Source: Deltaproteobacteria bacterium
GTDB lineage: Bacteria; Myxococcota; UBA727; VGSZ01
Assembly: GCA_016177705.1 (NCBI GenBank)
Contig: JACOUT010000009.1
Location: 112,057 to 176,056 of the forward strand
Length of the DNA stretch: 64,000 bases
Reading direction: 5' to 3'
Part shown: positions 1 to 9,505 of the stretch, piece after piece
Layout of the letters: each line of letters starts with the position of its first letter
Position numbering within the stretch: position 1 is the stretch's first letter
Made by a program: the position numbers and the translations under genes
Notes under the pieces: generated by a model
What the model saw: the letters and a program-made list of their open reading frames with translations, nothing else
The model's database searches: none
What the model was told of the DNA's origin: nothing

Positions 1-375
1 GGCGTGCTCGTCGTCGGTGCGGTGCCGCACTCGTGGCTGTTGCCCAAGGTCGCGCTCGCCGTGCATCACGGCGGCGCCGGCACCACGGCGGCGGCCATCC
101 GCGCGGGCATCCCGTCGGTGGTCGTGCCCTTCCACGGCGATCAGCCGTTCTGGGGCGCGCGCGTGCGGCAGCTCGGCGTCGGCGCCGCGCCCATTCCTCG
201 GCGGCGGCTGACGGCGGCACGGCTGGCGGGGGCCATCGCCGAGGTGCTCGCCGACGACGCCATGGCGGCGCGCGCGCGCGCGCTCGGCGCGCGAGTGCGT
301 GCCGAGGACGGCGTCGCGGCTGCGGTGGCGCTGATCACCGGCACGAACGTCACCGCCGATCCGCTTGCGGGGTGA
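1..375 (+). CDS. Glycosyltransferase, GT1/MGT type, C-terminal part (5' end outside window)
   Basis: The reading frame is open from base 1, so only the last ~124 residues are seen. They contain the nucleotide-sugar binding signature of the UGT/MGT family: HHGGAGTT, then GIPSVVVPFHGDQPFWG, then a helix of the type that closes the C-terminal Rossmann half. In this family the conserved His and the D-Q pair hold the UDP- or dTDP-sugar, and the enzymes glycosylate hydrophobic acceptors such as sterols, macrolides or lipids. The acceptor-binding N-terminal domain lies upstream, so the substrate cannot be named. The gene runs toward the lipoprotein gene at 440 with a 64-base gap. Confidence 0.85.
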   Translation, partial: GVLVVGAVPHSWLLPKVALAVHHGGAGTTAAAIRAGIPSVVVPFHGDQPFWGARVRQLGVGAAPIPRRRLTAARLAGAIAEVLADDAMAARARALGARVRAEDGVAAAVALITGTNVTADPLAG

Positions 376-439
376 CGCTTCGTCGCCTACCACTCCGGCG
401 TCCTCGTCATCCCCCTGCCTCCCCTGACCTGGAGACCCC

Positions 440-2743
440 ATGCTTCGCACCCTGCTCCCCATGGCGCTGTCGGCCGCCGCCGCGTTCGTGTTGTCCGCTT
501 GCCCCGAGCCCGCCGAGGGCGAGGGCGAGGGTGAAGGTGAGGGCGAAGGCGAGGGCGAGGGCGAAGGCGAGGGCGACGGCGAGACCTGCGGCGGCGCGTT
601 GACGCTGACCGAGGGCACGCCGGCGAGCGGCGACACCACTGGTGCTGCCGACGACATCACGCTCGGCTGCAACTACGACCCGGGCGCGTCGGGCGACCTG
701 TTCTACTCGTTCACGGTCGACGCCGACGCCAGCGTCACCCTCGACCTCGCGACCGAGCTCGACCTGTCGGTGGCGCTGTTCGACGCCAACACGTGCGCCG
801 GCGACGCCGAGCTCGGCTGCGCCGACGCCGCCGTTGCCGACGAGCAGATCGCGGTCCCCTATCTTGCCCCCGGCACCTACTTCGTCGCTGTCGACGGTAA
901 CAACGGCATCGAGGGCCCCTTCACGCTGACGCTGACCTTGGGCGCGCCCCAGTGCGTCGGCGACGGCCTCGACGCCGACGCCGGTGGCACCGGCAACGAG
1001 ACGCCGGCGACCGCGCTCTGGCTCGGCGGCGCCAACCTCGACACCGCCACCATCGACAACGACGAGAGCACGCCCGCGATCGACCCCATCGACCTGCACA
1101 TGTGCGCGGCCGACGTCGACTACTACCTGCTCTCGCACCTGGGCGGCGGCCTCGACGTCAGCGTCACCACCAACACGGGCGAGAGCGGCAGCGCCGCCGG
1201 CGAGCTGTTCCTGGCGACCATCGACCAGGCGGCCACGGCCACCCAGGGCGCGCCCGTCGTCACCGGCGAGAGCGGCGCCGCCATCCCGTTCGCCACCGCG
1301 GCGACGGACCTGGCGGGCGGCTACTACCTGCTCAAGGTCTCGGAGACGGGCGCTCTGCTGACCGACCCGGTTGGCTACCAGTTCGCCTTCGCGCACGACT
1401 GCGAGTCGGACGGCTACGACTCGCCCACCGTGGCGCTCGACGACGAGACCACGGCGACCGGCGCCACCGGCCTCAGCTTCAGCGACGACGTCGCGGCGGA
1501 CGCGGCGACGGCGCTGTCCATCTGCGGCGGCAACGACGACGCCTTCGTGGTCGAGGCGCTGGCCGCAGGCTCGGCGGTGGTCACGCTGACGGGCGGGGGA
1601 TCCTTGACGGCCACGATCACCTTCATCGTCGACGACACCACCACCGAGGTGGCGGCGACCAACGTCTCGGCCTCCGTGGCCGCGGGCAACCAGACCATCA
1701 CCTTCTCGGCGCTCGACACCGGCGGCCGCTACGTGGTGCGCCTGTCCGAGGCTGCGCCCTCGTCGACCACGATCTCGTACACGGTGACGGCCGACTTCAC
1801 CTACGACCCGGCGCCGAACGACACCTGCGCGAACGCCGAGGCCATCACGGTGGCTGACACGCAGCAAACCTTCGAGGGCAACAACATGGTCGCCAACAGC
1901 GAGATCGTCGGCCTGTGCAACGGCGACGCCGACGTCGACATGGCGACCAACCCGACCGACATCGGCACCGACGTCTTCTACTCGCTCAACATCGCAGCAC
2001 CCACCAACCTCGAGGTGCGGCTCGAGGGCACCGGCGGCGGCTACTCGGGCAGCATGACGGTGTACCGCTACCCGGGCGCAACCTGCCCGAGCGACCCGAA
2101 CACGCTGGTCGCCATCAAAAAGGACGGCACCGACTACAACGCGGCCAGCGACGAGCCGGCCGACGCCTGCGCCTACGACCGCCTGCGCATCGCCAACATC
2201 CCGGCCGGCGACTACCTGGTGGTGGCCGACGGCTCGGCGGGCGCGTTCATCCTCATCTTCGTCATTCCGCCGGCCAAGGGCTCCTTCGACCTGACGACGC
2301 AGGCCTTCGCGGCCGGCTTCCCGCCCGCCGAGGCGTGTAGCGAGGCGACCACCATCACGCTGCCGGCCGCAGGCGCGAGCCTCGACCTACCGGTGGCCTT
2401 CGCCGACTACTCGGCCGAGAGCGAGCTGAGCGGGAGCTGCGGCGGCAGCGGCCAGGAGCGCGTGTTCACGTTCACGCCGGCGGCGAACGCGAACCTGACG
2501 CTGACGACGGCGGCAGCGGGCGTCGACACCGTGGTGTACCTGCGCTCGGCGGCCTGCGAGGCGGCGGCGCCCGTCGAGGTCGGCTGCAACGACGACAGCG
2601 CGGCGACCGATGACGGGCTCGCCAGCGCGGTCGACGTGGCGGTGACGGCGGGGACCGAGTACTTCCTGGTGGTCGACAGCTACGGCACCATCGACGCGGC
2701 GAGCGACCCGAACGGGACCACGCTGAGCGTGGCGGTGCAGTAG
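440..2743 (+). CDS. Secreted lipoprotein with Gly-Glu linker and PPC-like beta-sandwich repeats
   Basis: This 767-residue protein starts with a lipoprotein signal (hydrophobic run, then FVLSAC, lipid-modified Cys at residue 21). It continues with about ten Glu-Gly pairs as a flexible linker. The rest is acidic, Thr/Gly/Asp-rich and repetitive: roughly 120-150-residue units with a pattern like 'GDLFYSFTVDADASVTLDL ... LAPGTYFVAVD', which resembles pre-peptidase C-terminal (PPC) beta-sandwich domains. The pattern recurs near residues 60-160, 200-310, 330-440, 480-590 and 640-760. Cysteines occur in pairs, suggesting disulfides. No catalytic domain is visible. It is probably a surface or periplasmic binding/adhesion protein; the ligand is unknown. 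Confidence 0.8.
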   Translation: MLRTLLPMALSAAAAFVLSACPEPAEGEGEGEGEGEGEGEGEGEGDGETCGGALTLTEGTPASGDTTGAADDITLGCNYDPGASGDLFYSFTVDADASVTLDLATELDLSVALFDANTCAGDAELGCADAAVADEQIAVPYLAPGTYFVAVDGNNGIEGPFTLTLTLGAPQCVGDGLDADAGGTGNETPATALWLGGANLDTATIDNDESTPAIDPIDLHMCAADVDYYLLSHLGGGLDVSVTTNTGESGSAAGELFLATIDQAATATQGAPVVTGESGAAIPFATAATDLAGGYYLLKVSETGALLTDPVGYQFAFAHDCESDGYDSPTVALDDETTATGATGLSFSDDVAADAATALSICGGNDDAFVVEALAAGSAVVTLTGGGSLTATITFIVDDTTTEVAATNVSASVAAGNQTITFSALDTGGRYVVRLSEAAPSSTTISYTVTADFTYDPAPNDTCANAEAITVADTQQTFEGNNMVANSEIVGLCNGDADVDMATNPTDIGTDVFYSLNIAAPTNLEVRLEGTGGGYSGSMTVYRYPGATCPSDPNTLVAIKKDGTDYNAASDEPADACAYDRLRIANIPAGDYLVVADGSAGAFILIFVIPPAKGSFDLTTQAFAAGFPPAEACSEATTITLPAAGASLDLPVAFADYSAESELSGSCGGSGQERVFTFTPAANANLTLTTAAAGVDTVVYLRSAACEAAAPVEVGCNDDSAATDDGLASAVDVAVTAGTEYFLVVDSYGTIDAASDPNGTTLSVAVQ
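515..583 (+). repeat. Hexamer repeat encoding (Glu-Gly)n linker, locus 1
   Basis: Tandem GAGGGC/GAAGGC-type hexamers directly after the lipobox of the lipoprotein at 440. Because the unit is two codons, copy-number change would alter linker length without a frameshift. Confidence 0.85.
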
Positions 2744-2867
2744 CGGGCAGGGATGCGCCCGTCCGTGCCGGGCGTGCCGCGCCCCTGTCGTCGCGACTCG
2801 GGGCGCCGACCGGTGCCCTTGGGTTGTTATCTTCCTCCAGGGCCCCAAGCGGGCCCGCGGAGGGGCC

Positions 2868-3245
2868 ATGCGCATCTCCCACGAGACGAGCGACGACAAC
2901 GGCTGGCTGGCGCGCGACGAGGCAAGCACCGACCTGCGCAACATCCCGCTCGAGCTGAGCGAGCTCGCTGCCGAGGGGATGCGCGCGTCCTTTGCGGTAG
3001 TGGCGGGGGGCCTCGTCGTTTGCTCGATCTGCCATGCGCGGTCGTCCGCTACCGGCGTGCAGGTGGTGGAGGTGCGCCGTCTTGAGGGGTCGTCCGATCC
3101 CGACGCCGAGGCCATCGTGCTCGGTCTGCGCTGCCCGTCGTGCGGAGTGCTCGGCGGTGCGGTACTCGGGTACGGGCCGACCGCGTCTGCCGAGGACCAA
3201 GACGTCCTGGCAGCGCTCAACCTCGAGGTCGGCGACGGAGGCTGA
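2868..3245 (+). CDS. Small zinc-ribbon-like hypothetical protein
   Basis: A 125-residue protein with two CxxC knuckles, CSIC near residue 52 and CPSC near residue 90, about 38 residues apart, which is the spacing of a zinc ribbon. The ATG is preceded by GGAGGGG a few bases upstream, which supports this start. No signal peptide or membrane segment is seen, so it is likely cytoplasmic. I do not recognise a named family. It stands alone between the PPC lipoprotein and the convergent cupin gene. The zinc-site reading is inference from the Cys spacing. Confidence 0.65.
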   Translation: MRISHETSDDNGWLARDEASTDLRNIPLELSELAAEGMRASFAVVAGGLVVCSICHARSSATGVQVVEVRRLEGSSDPDAEAIVLGLRCPSCGVLGGAVLGYGPTASAEDQDVLAALNLEVGDGG

Positions 3246-3360
3246 GCCAACGGGCCCTGTCGCCGCTGGCGAGCGGAGGCGCACACGGGGTGAGCGGATC
3301 GGTGGCGCCTCCCGCGCAACCACAGTGCGGCGCGTCGAGGGTTCGGGCGCGGCGCGGCGC

Positions 3361-3720
3361 TCAGGGCGACGGCCACCCAACGTCGATCGCCATCTGAGCC
3401 GGCGTGAGGAACGGGTCTTGCGCGGGCCTGACCTCGATCTCTGCCTGCACCACCACGAACTCGAGCCGCTCGTCGGCGGCGATGCCGTGACGCTCCCCGG
3501 CCAGCGCGACGACGCTGCCCGGTCGTACCCGCACTATCTGCTCGTCGACGGTGACACTGCCGGCCCCTGCGATCACCACGATGGCGAGGTCGCGCGACGC
3601 GAAGTGGGGCGACAGCGCCTCACCGGCGGCGAGCACGAACCTGATCATGCGCACCCCGGGTCGGTTGACGAGCACCTCGGCATCGGGGCGGGTCGCGACG
3701 TGCTTGGTTTGCTCCGCCAT
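3361..3720 (-). CDS. Cupin-domain protein
   Basis: A 119-residue single-domain cupin. The barrel signature is visible as 'PGVRMIRFVLAAGEALSPHFASRDLAIVVIAGAGSVTVDEQIVRVRPGSVVALAGERHGI', broken here into recognisable pieces: PHF at the first metal-binding strand, a GSV turn, the PGSVVAL strand and the ERHGI second-motif His. Only part of the His/Glu metal set is obvious, so metal binding is uncertain. AGGAGG stands 6-7 bases before the ATG. It may sense or bind a small molecule. It is convergent with the zinc-ribbon gene and lies in the same orientation as the SDR gene upstream of it, with an 84-base gap. Confidence 0.8.
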   Translation of the reverse strand: MAEQTKHVATRPDAEVLVNRPGVRMIRFVLAAGEALSPHFASRDLAIVVIAGAGSVTVDEQIVRVRPGSVVALAGERHGIAADERLEFVVVQAEIEVRPAQDPFLTPAQMAIDVGWPSP

Positions 3721-3804
3721 GGGACACCTCCTCAGCTTGCGCTCGAGGAGTGCAGCGGGCGTGCCACCGTTGCCTCGCGCGCGGGTGTCGACGGAGGAAA
3801 GTGC

Positions 3805-4464
3805 CTACCCTCGCACCACGCGCTCGGCCTCGAACGCCTCCGGCTTCTGCTGGTGCAGCTCCCAGTAGACGTTCGCCACGGCGTCCGGGTCGAGCTTGCC
3901 GCCCTTGGCGACCAGCCCGTCGACCGTGACGGTGGCCGCATGGATGCCGTGCGGCTTCAGCTCCTTGAACAACGACAAGGCCAGGCTTCTGAGGCCTGCC
4001 TTGCCGATGGCGAGCGCGGTCATCTGCGGCCAGGGATCGAGCGCGAGCCCGCCACCGGTGAGCAGGATGCTGCCTTTGCGCACCGCCTTCATGTGCGGCA
4101 CCACGCGCTGCACGGCCACCAACGCGCCGCCGACGTCGACGCGAAACTGCCGCACGAGCTGCTCGAGGCCCACCTCGAGCGGGCCGCCGGGCTTCGGTAC
4201 CGCCGCGTTGTACACCAGGCAGTCGACCGGCCCGAGATCGTGCACCACCGCTTGCAGCGCATCGGCGACGTCGTGGGCGCGTTCGGCGTCGCAGGCGTAG
4301 CCGCGCGCGGTGATTCCCGCCTCGGAGAGCTGCGCGGCCGCGCGCTCCATGTCGGCGCCGCGGCGCGAGAGCAGCGCCACCTTCATGCCTTCGCGTCCGA
4401 AGCGGCGCGCGACCGCAAGCCCGATGCCCGGACCTGCCCCGATGACGACGATGACCTCGCTCAC
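3805..4464 (-). CDS. Atypical short-chain dehydrogenase/reductase lacking the catalytic Tyr
   Basis: A Rossmann protein of about 219 residues with the NAD(P) loop GAGPGIG at the N-terminus, then an acidic turn and a VYNAA motif equivalent to NNAG. At the usual YxxxK position the sequence reads LAIGK: the Lys is kept but the Tyr is Leu, and the Ser position lies in 'LLTGGG'. The SDR fold is therefore clear while classical oxidoreductase chemistry is doubtful. The start at 4464 (GTG) is preferred to the GTG at 4473 because AGGTGG lies 5 bases before 4464 and overlaps the earlier GTG. The gene is divergent from the methyltransferase gene at 4585. Confidence 0.8.
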   Translation of the reverse strand: MSEVIVVIGAGPGIGLAVARRFGREGMKVALLSRRGADMERAAAQLSEAGITARGYACDAERAHDVADALQAVVHDLGPVDCLVYNAAVPKPGGPLEVGLEQLVRQFRVDVGGALVAVQRVVPHMKAVRKGSILLTGGGLALDPWPQMTALAIGKAGLRSLALSLFKELKPHGIHAATVTVDGLVAKGGKLDPDAVANVYWELHQQKPEAFEAERVVRG

Positions 4465-4584
4465 GGCAACCACCTCGCGGCGCGGATTCGCTCACGACGC
4501 CGCCGCGAGCGCAAGGGCGCGTACCAGCGTTTCGTCGAACGAGCTTGACGGCGACCACGCCGGGTTGCAGATCCGCCTTCAGCC

Positions 4585-5439
4585 ATGACCAAGACCAAGA
4601 AGAAGCACGCTGCCCGGCCCAAGATGGCCGACCTGGCCGACAAGTACGCGCTCTACCGCATGGCGGTGCAGGACCCCGATCACGAGGTCGAGCAGTTCGT
4701 GCGCTTCTACAAGGACCAGTTCGGCCGCCTGCCCACGCGGCTGCGCGAGGACTTCTGCGCCGCCGCCGCCGTCTGCTGCGAGTGGGTCAAGCTCGGGCGC
4801 GAGTACAGCGCCGTCGGCGTCGACCTCGACCCCGAGCCGCTCGGCTACTGCCGCCGCACCTACCTGCCGAAGCTGTCGGCCACGCAGCAGCTTCGCGTGG
4901 CGCTGTTGCAGCAGGACGTGCGTACCTGCGACGTCACCGCCGACATCATCGCGGCGCAGAACTACTCGTTCTTCCTCTTCAAGACGCGCGCGGCGCTGCT
5001 CGAGTACTTCCGTCAGGCGCACGCCTGCCTGGCCGACGAGGGCATCTTCATCCTCGACATGATGGGCGGCGGCGCCATGCACGACGAGGAGATCTCAGAG
5101 TCGCGTCAAGTGGCCCGTCCCACGCCCGAGGACAAGCAGCAGCCGCCCTTCCGCTACGTGTGGGAGGAGGCGAGCTTCAACCCCGTCACGCACGACGTGC
5201 TGTTTCACATCCACTTCCGCTTCCCCGACGGCAGCGCCCTCGACAAGGCGTTCACGTACGACTGGCGGCTGTGGACCATCCCCGAGGTGCGCGAGCTGCT
5301 CTCCGAGGCCGGCTTCTCGGCGAGCCACGTCTACTGGGAGACCGAGGACAAGGACGGCGAGCCTTCGGGCAAGTATCGGCGCACCGAGCGCGGCCGGCCC
5401 GATCAGGCGTGGCTGTCGTACCTGATCGGCGTCAAGTAG
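4585..5439 (+). CDS. Class I SAM-dependent methyltransferase-like protein
   Basis: A 284-residue soluble protein with a Lys-rich N-terminus. 'LREDFCAAAAVCCEW' around residues 52-66 matches the REDFCGT-type motif I of a methyltransferase subgroup, with GT replaced by AA. 'VGVDLDPEPL' supplies the acidic motif II that binds the ribose of SAM, and 'GIFILDMMGG' looks like motif post-II. C-terminal strands ending 'DQAWLSYLIGVK' complete the fold. The substrate is unknown. The altered motif I leaves open whether SAM is bound normally. The gene is convergent with the thioesterase gene, with a 21-base gap. Confidence 0.75.
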   Translation: MTKTKKKHAARPKMADLADKYALYRMAVQDPDHEVEQFVRFYKDQFGRLPTRLREDFCAAAAVCCEWVKLGREYSAVGVDLDPEPLGYCRRTYLPKLSATQQLRVALLQQDVRTCDVTADIIAAQNYSFFLFKTRAALLEYFRQAHACLADEGIFILDMMGGGAMHDEEISESRQVARPTPEDKQQPPFRYVWEEASFNPVTHDVLFHIHFRFPDGSALDKAFTYDWRLWTIPEVRELLSEAGFSASHVYWETEDKDGEPSGKYRRTERGRPDQAWLSYLIGVK

Positions 5440-5460
5440 CGGTTCTGCTCGCCGTGGCAG

Positions 5461-5877
5461 TCAGCGAAACGCGGCGGCGACGTCCGCTGGCATGCGCGTC
5501 GGTCGCAGCGTCGCCAGCGTCACCCACACCCACTCGGTGCTGGCGCGCACCAGCTCGACGTCGTCATTGGCGCGCAGGATGCGCGTGATGCGCGTTGCCG
5601 AAGCGGGCCGGAACTCCTCGACCCAGGTGAGGACCTTGATCGGGTCGCCGCCCTTGGCCGAGCGCACGTAGTCGATCTCGTGGCGCCGGATGACGAAACT
5701 GCAGCCGAGCGTAATGTAGCGCGCAGCACCCCAGCCGCTCGCCTCGGCGTGCGCGAACGCCGCCTCCTGGATCCAGCGCACGTAGGCGATGTTGGAGACG
5801 TGACTGTTCTCGTCGTTGTCGCTCAGGGGAGCGATCAGCCGGTGCTCAAACTGTCGGCCGGGCCCCAGGTGCGCCAT
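5461..5877 (-). CDS. Acyl-CoA thioesterase, 4HBT hot-dog family
   Basis: A hot-dog thioesterase of about 138 residues. 'DNDENSHVSNIAYVRWIQEAAF' is the 4HBT catalytic segment in the variant where D-x-(N/D)-xx-H-V-x-N replaces D-xx-G-H-V-N-N-xx-Y. The rest follows the fold to 'WVWVTLATLRPTRMP'. These enzymes hydrolyse acyl-CoA thioesters in the cytoplasm. The Met at 5877 begins the fold; an earlier in-frame Met at 5922 would add 15 non-conserved residues and run into the divergent promoter region, so I prefer 5877. Divergent from the PHP lipoprotein at 5975. Confidence 0.8.
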   Translation of the reverse strand: MAHLGPGRQFEHRLIAPLSDNDENSHVSNIAYVRWIQEAAFAHAEASGWGAARYITLGCSFVIRRHEIDYVRSAKGGDPIKVLTWVEEFRPASATRITRILRANDDVELVRASTEWVWVTLATLRPTRMPADVAAAFR

Positions 5878-5974
5878 GACGTGCTCGAGCCGAGCGGTAA
5901 AAGAACGGCCGCGGGCGTGCAAGCCCCGAGCGGGGGCGATTGCCGGGGCCCGCTCAGGGTGGCATCACCACCCC

Positions 5975-8900
5975 ATGCGCACCGTCGTCGATCCCACGTC
6001 GTCTCGCCGCTGTTTCTGGCTCGTCCGTGTGGCATTGGTGTGTGTCGCGGCGATGGGCGGCGCGGCGTGCCCCACGCAGCCGCAGGCGCGCGCCTTCAAG
6101 GTCGAGAGTCGCGCGGAGCTGATCGGCGGCCCGCGTGCGCTCGGCGAGGTGGGCGACTTCATCCTCGAGAACGATCGTGCGCGCTTCCTGGTGCAGGACA
6201 CCGGCTTCTCGCGCGGCTTCGGCGTGTTCGGCGGCGCACTGCTCGACGCCGACCTGGTGCGCCCAGAGTCCGGCCGCGGCGACAGTGAGGGCGGGCGCGG
6301 CAAGGACAACTTCGGCGAGATGTTCCCCGCCTTCTTCCTCGAGGCGCTCGAGCCCATCTCCGTCGAGGACGAGAACACGCCCGGCTTGTTCCACAAGCCC
6401 ATCGAGGTGCTGGCTCCCGGCGGCCCTGGCGAGGACGCCGTCATCATCGTGCGCGGCCTCGGCGGCGACTTCCTGGCGCTCACCCAGAGCATCAACGAGG
6501 TGCTGCTCGGCGACGACCGCTCCATCCCGGTCTTGCAGTTCGAGTCCCGCTACATCCTGCACCCGGGCGCGCAGTACCTCGAGCTGGTGACGCGCGTGCA
6601 GAACATCTCCGGCGACGTGCTGACCTTTCCAAAGAGCCTGCTCGGCGCCGAGGTGCCCACGCCCTTTGGCGACGTGGTGCTGTTCGGCGCGGGCAACAAG
6701 GTGTTCTTGCCGCACGAGGCCGGCTTCGACCTGCGCTACCGCCTCGAGGACATCTACCACGCGGGCTCCATCGAGCTGCCCGCCTTCCCCGGGCTCGTCG
6801 CCGAGTTCATCGCCTCGGCGTCCAAGGACGTCAGCTACGGCGTGATGACGCTGCCCGTGGAGCAGGCCGAGGCCGACAAGGGCGTGCGCAACTTCGCCCA
6901 CGCAAACCCGCAGGCCTTCCCCGACGCCACCGACCACTCGCTGCACGTGCCCTTCATCGCCGCCGCCTTCACCGGCGTGTTCCAGGTGCTGCCGCCAAAC
7001 GAGGTGGCGCCGAACGACCACTTGCCGGGCGGCAATGACGAGGTCACCTTCCGTCGCATCTTCATCGTCGGCGACGGCGACGTGGCCAGCGTGTCCGACG
7101 TCGCCTACCAGGTGCTGCACGACAGGTTCGGCGGCCCCGCCACCGGCGTGCTGCAGGGCCGCGTCAAGGAGGCGCAGCAGCCGCGCTTCGTCGCCGGCGC
7201 CTCGGTGATCGTGATGGACACGGCCGGCACCAAGGTGACCCAGGCCGTGACCAACCAGGACGGCCGCTTCGACGCATCGCTGCGGCCCGGCGACTACCAG
7301 CTCGTGGTGGTGGCGCCGGGCGCCGCGTCGTCGGCGCCGGTCGGCGTCACCGTCGCCGAGGGGCAGACCGCGTTCACCGAGCTGTTCGTCGACGCGCCCG
7401 CCGAGCTGGTGGTCACCGTCGTCGAGCCCGGCGTGGGCCGCGTGCCCTCCAAGGTCTCGGTGGTCGGCACCGCCGAGCCGGGCACCGTCGGCCTCGACCC
7501 GAAGGAGCACATCTTCGATCTGTCGCTCGGCGAGCCCTGGCGCTTCACCGACTTCGTGCCCGACGACGCCGACGACGCGAGCACGCGCCGCTGGCTCGAG
7601 GGCTTCGCCTACTCGGCCGACGGCGTCGCGCGCCTCAAGGTGCGGCCGGGCAGCTACACCGTGGTCGCCGGCCGCGGCACCGAATACGACCGCGCCGAGC
7701 AGGCGGTCGAGCTGAAGCCCGGCGTCGTCACGGCGCTCACCATGGAGATCCACCGCACCGTCGTCACCACCGGCTACATCAGCGCCGACTTCCACCTGCA
7801 CTCGCAGTACAGCCTCGACTCGGGCGCGCTCGTCAAGGATCGCATCACCTCCTACGCGGGTGAGGGCGTCGAGTACGCGGTCTCGACGGACCACAACTTC
7901 GTGGTCGACTACCAGCCGGCGCTGCAACAGCTCGGCATCGAGAAGCACATCAACACCGCCATCGGCCTCGAGCTGACCACCATCGACCGCGGCCACTTCA
8001 ACGGCTTCCCGCTGCGTCGCGAGCAGGGCGCGCTCGCCGACGGCAACATCGCCTCACGCACCTACGGCAGCTTCGAGTGGGCCATGAAGACGCCCACTGA
8101 GATCTTCGATCGGCTGCGCGCGCTCGGGCTCAAGGACGAGGCGGGCACGGTCAAACCCATCGTGCTGCAGGTGAACCACCCGCGCGACAGCATCCTCGGC
8201 TACTTCGATCAGTACGGCGTCTCCGCCGACGACCTGACGGTGCAGGGACAAAGCGGCCTGCTCGCGCCCGACCCGACCATCCACCCCGAGTTCGACAAGG
8301 TCGAGTTCAACTTCGACTTCGACGCGCTCGAGGTGTTCAACGGCAAGCGCTTCGAGTTCCTGCACAGCTACCGCGTGCCTGCAGACGCGCCGCGCGTGGT
8401 GGTCGACGGCACGCCGCGCGTCGTCGACCCGGTGTCGTGCTGCGAGGTGGCGGTGGGCGACGTGCTGCGCGACATGGCCAAGCGCAAGTGCCGGCCGCTG
8501 CCCGACGGCACCGAGGTCGACGAGTGCGCCTGCGACGCGGACGCCTTCGGCTACCAGCTCGAGCAGGGCAAGTGCGGCGGCGATCGCACCGGCGACGTCG
8601 CCTTCCCGGGCGTCATCGAGGACTGGATCATGATGCTCGAGAGCGGCCGCCACGTCGTTGGTACCGCCAACTCCGACAGCCATGAGCCCGAGAAGGACGA
8701 GCCCGGCTGCCCGCGCACCTACGTGCGCGTGCCGAGCGATGAGCCCGCGCAGGTGCGCCCAGACGACATCGTGGCCGGCTTCCAGGCGGGTGACGTGCTC
8801 ATGACCAACGGCCCGTTCGTGCGCGTCTCGGTCGAGGGCGACGACGGCGAGAAGGGCATGGGGTCGACCGCGTCGGCGGCCGACGGACGGTTCGTCGCGC

Positions 8901-9505
8901 GCATCCACGTCGACACCGCGCCCTGGGTGGTGGCCGACACGCTGAACGTCTACCTCGGCACCGCGCTGGTGCACACCGAGGCGGTGCCGGGCGCGGGCGC
9001 GCACGACTTCGAGGTGCCGGTCGACGCCGTCCGTGACGGCTTCCTGCTCGTCGAGGTCACCGGGCGCGAGACCATGTTCCCCTCGATCTTCCCGAACGAG
9101 GTGCCGCCTTTGCAGTTCACCGACGTCATCGGCTCGCTCGGCTCGTCGTTCGGCCTCGGCGGCGACGAGGGCGCGCTCGAGCCCGCGCTCACCTTTGTCA
9201 CCACGCCCTACGCGCTCACCAACCCGGTCTTCCTCGACGCCGACGGCGACGGCGAGGTGACGCCGTCACGAACGCTGGACGCCAACGCGCGCGTGGCCAA
9301 CCAGCAGCCGCAGGTCAGCCTGGTGCGGCCCGTCGCCTGGGTGGCGACCGAGGAGGAGGCGCTCGGCGAGGCGCGCGTCGCCTGGGACGCGATCCCGCGG
9401 AAAAAGCGCGCCGCGCTGGCACGGCTGCCGCGCTGGCTGTGGCCCTCGGCGGACCACCGCGACGTCCGCCGCGTGCTGATCCAGTTCGTCAACCACCGCG
9501 AGTAG
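5975..9505 (+). CDS. Large lipoprotein with PHP metal-dependent phosphoesterase domain
   Basis: 1176 residues. The start at 5975 gives a signal peptide and lipobox (MGGAAC), so it is predicted to be exported and lipid-anchored. Residues ~40-390 are beta-rich and unassigned. Residues ~390-480 look like a carboxypeptidase-regulatory-type beta-sandwich ('ASVIVMDTAGTKVTQAVTNQDGRFDASLRPGDYQLVV', broken into its conserved parts). Near 606 'DFHLHSQYSLDS' starts a PHP/CehA-type domain, followed by STDHN (~638) and GTANSDSH (~895), all metal ligands in this family. PHP phosphoesterases hydrolyse phosphoester bonds with two or three metals. The target may be an extracellular phosphate ester. The exported lipoprotein form is uncommon among PHP proteins. 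Confidence 0.85.
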   Translation: MRTVVDPTSSRRCFWLVRVALVCVAAMGGAACPTQPQARAFKVESRAELIGGPRALGEVGDFILENDRARFLVQDTGFSRGFGVFGGALLDADLVRPESGRGDSEGGRGKDNFGEMFPAFFLEALEPISVEDENTPGLFHKPIEVLAPGGPGEDAVIIVRGLGGDFLALTQSINEVLLGDDRSIPVLQFESRYILHPGAQYLELVTRVQNISGDVLTFPKSLLGAEVPTPFGDVVLFGAGNKVFLPHEAGFDLRYRLEDIYHAGSIELPAFPGLVAEFIASASKDVSYGVMTLPVEQAEADKGVRNFAHANPQAFPDATDHSLHVPFIAAAFTGVFQVLPPNEVAPNDHLPGGNDEVTFRRIFIVGDGDVASVSDVAYQVLHDRFGGPATGVLQGRVKEAQQPRFVAGASVIVMDTAGTKVTQAVTNQDGRFDASLRPGDYQLVVVAPGAASSAPVGVTVAEGQTAFTELFVDAPAELVVTVVEPGVGRVPSKVSVVGTAEPGTVGLDPKEHIFDLSLGEPWRFTDFVPDDADDASTRRWLEGFAYSADGVARLKVRPGSYTVVAGRGTEYDRAEQAVELKPGVVTALTMEIHRTVVTTGYISADFHLHSQYSLDSGALVKDRITSYAGEGVEYAVSTDHNFVVDYQPALQQLGIEKHINTAIGLELTTIDRGHFNGFPLRREQGALADGNIASRTYGSFEWAMKTPTEIFDRLRALGLKDEAGTVKPIVLQVNHPRDSILGYFDQYGVSADDLTVQGQSGLLAPDPTIHPEFDKVEFNFDFDALEVFNGKRFEFLHSYRVPADAPRVVVDGTPRVVDPVSCCEVAVGDVLRDMAKRKCRPLPDGTEVDECACDADAFGYQLEQGKCGGDRTGDVAFPGVIEDWIMMLESGRHVVGTANSDSHEPEKDEPGCPRTYVRVPSDEPAQVRPDDIVAGFQAGDVLMTNGPFVRVSVEGDDGEKGMGSTASAADGRFVARIHVDTAPWVVADTLNVYLGTALVHTEAVPGAGAHDFEVPVDAVRDGFLLVEVTGRETMFPSIFPNEVPPLQFTDVIGSLGSSFGLGGDEGALEPALTFVTTPYALTNPVFLDADGDGEVTPSRTLDANARVANQQPQVSLVRPVAWVATEEEALGEARVAWDAIPRKKRAALARLPRWLWPSADHRDVRRVLIQFVNHRE

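Noticed and set aside
407..1867. Long open frame on the minus strand across the PPC lipoprotein
   Set aside because: It is the Arg/Gly/Val-rich antisense shadow of a GC-rich gene, with no motif, start signal or conserved composition.
5954..7996. 680-codon open frame antisense to the PHP lipoprotein
   Set aside because: Composition (Val, Gly, His, Arg-rich) is typical for antisense frames in GC-rich DNA; the plus-strand gene has clear PHP motifs.
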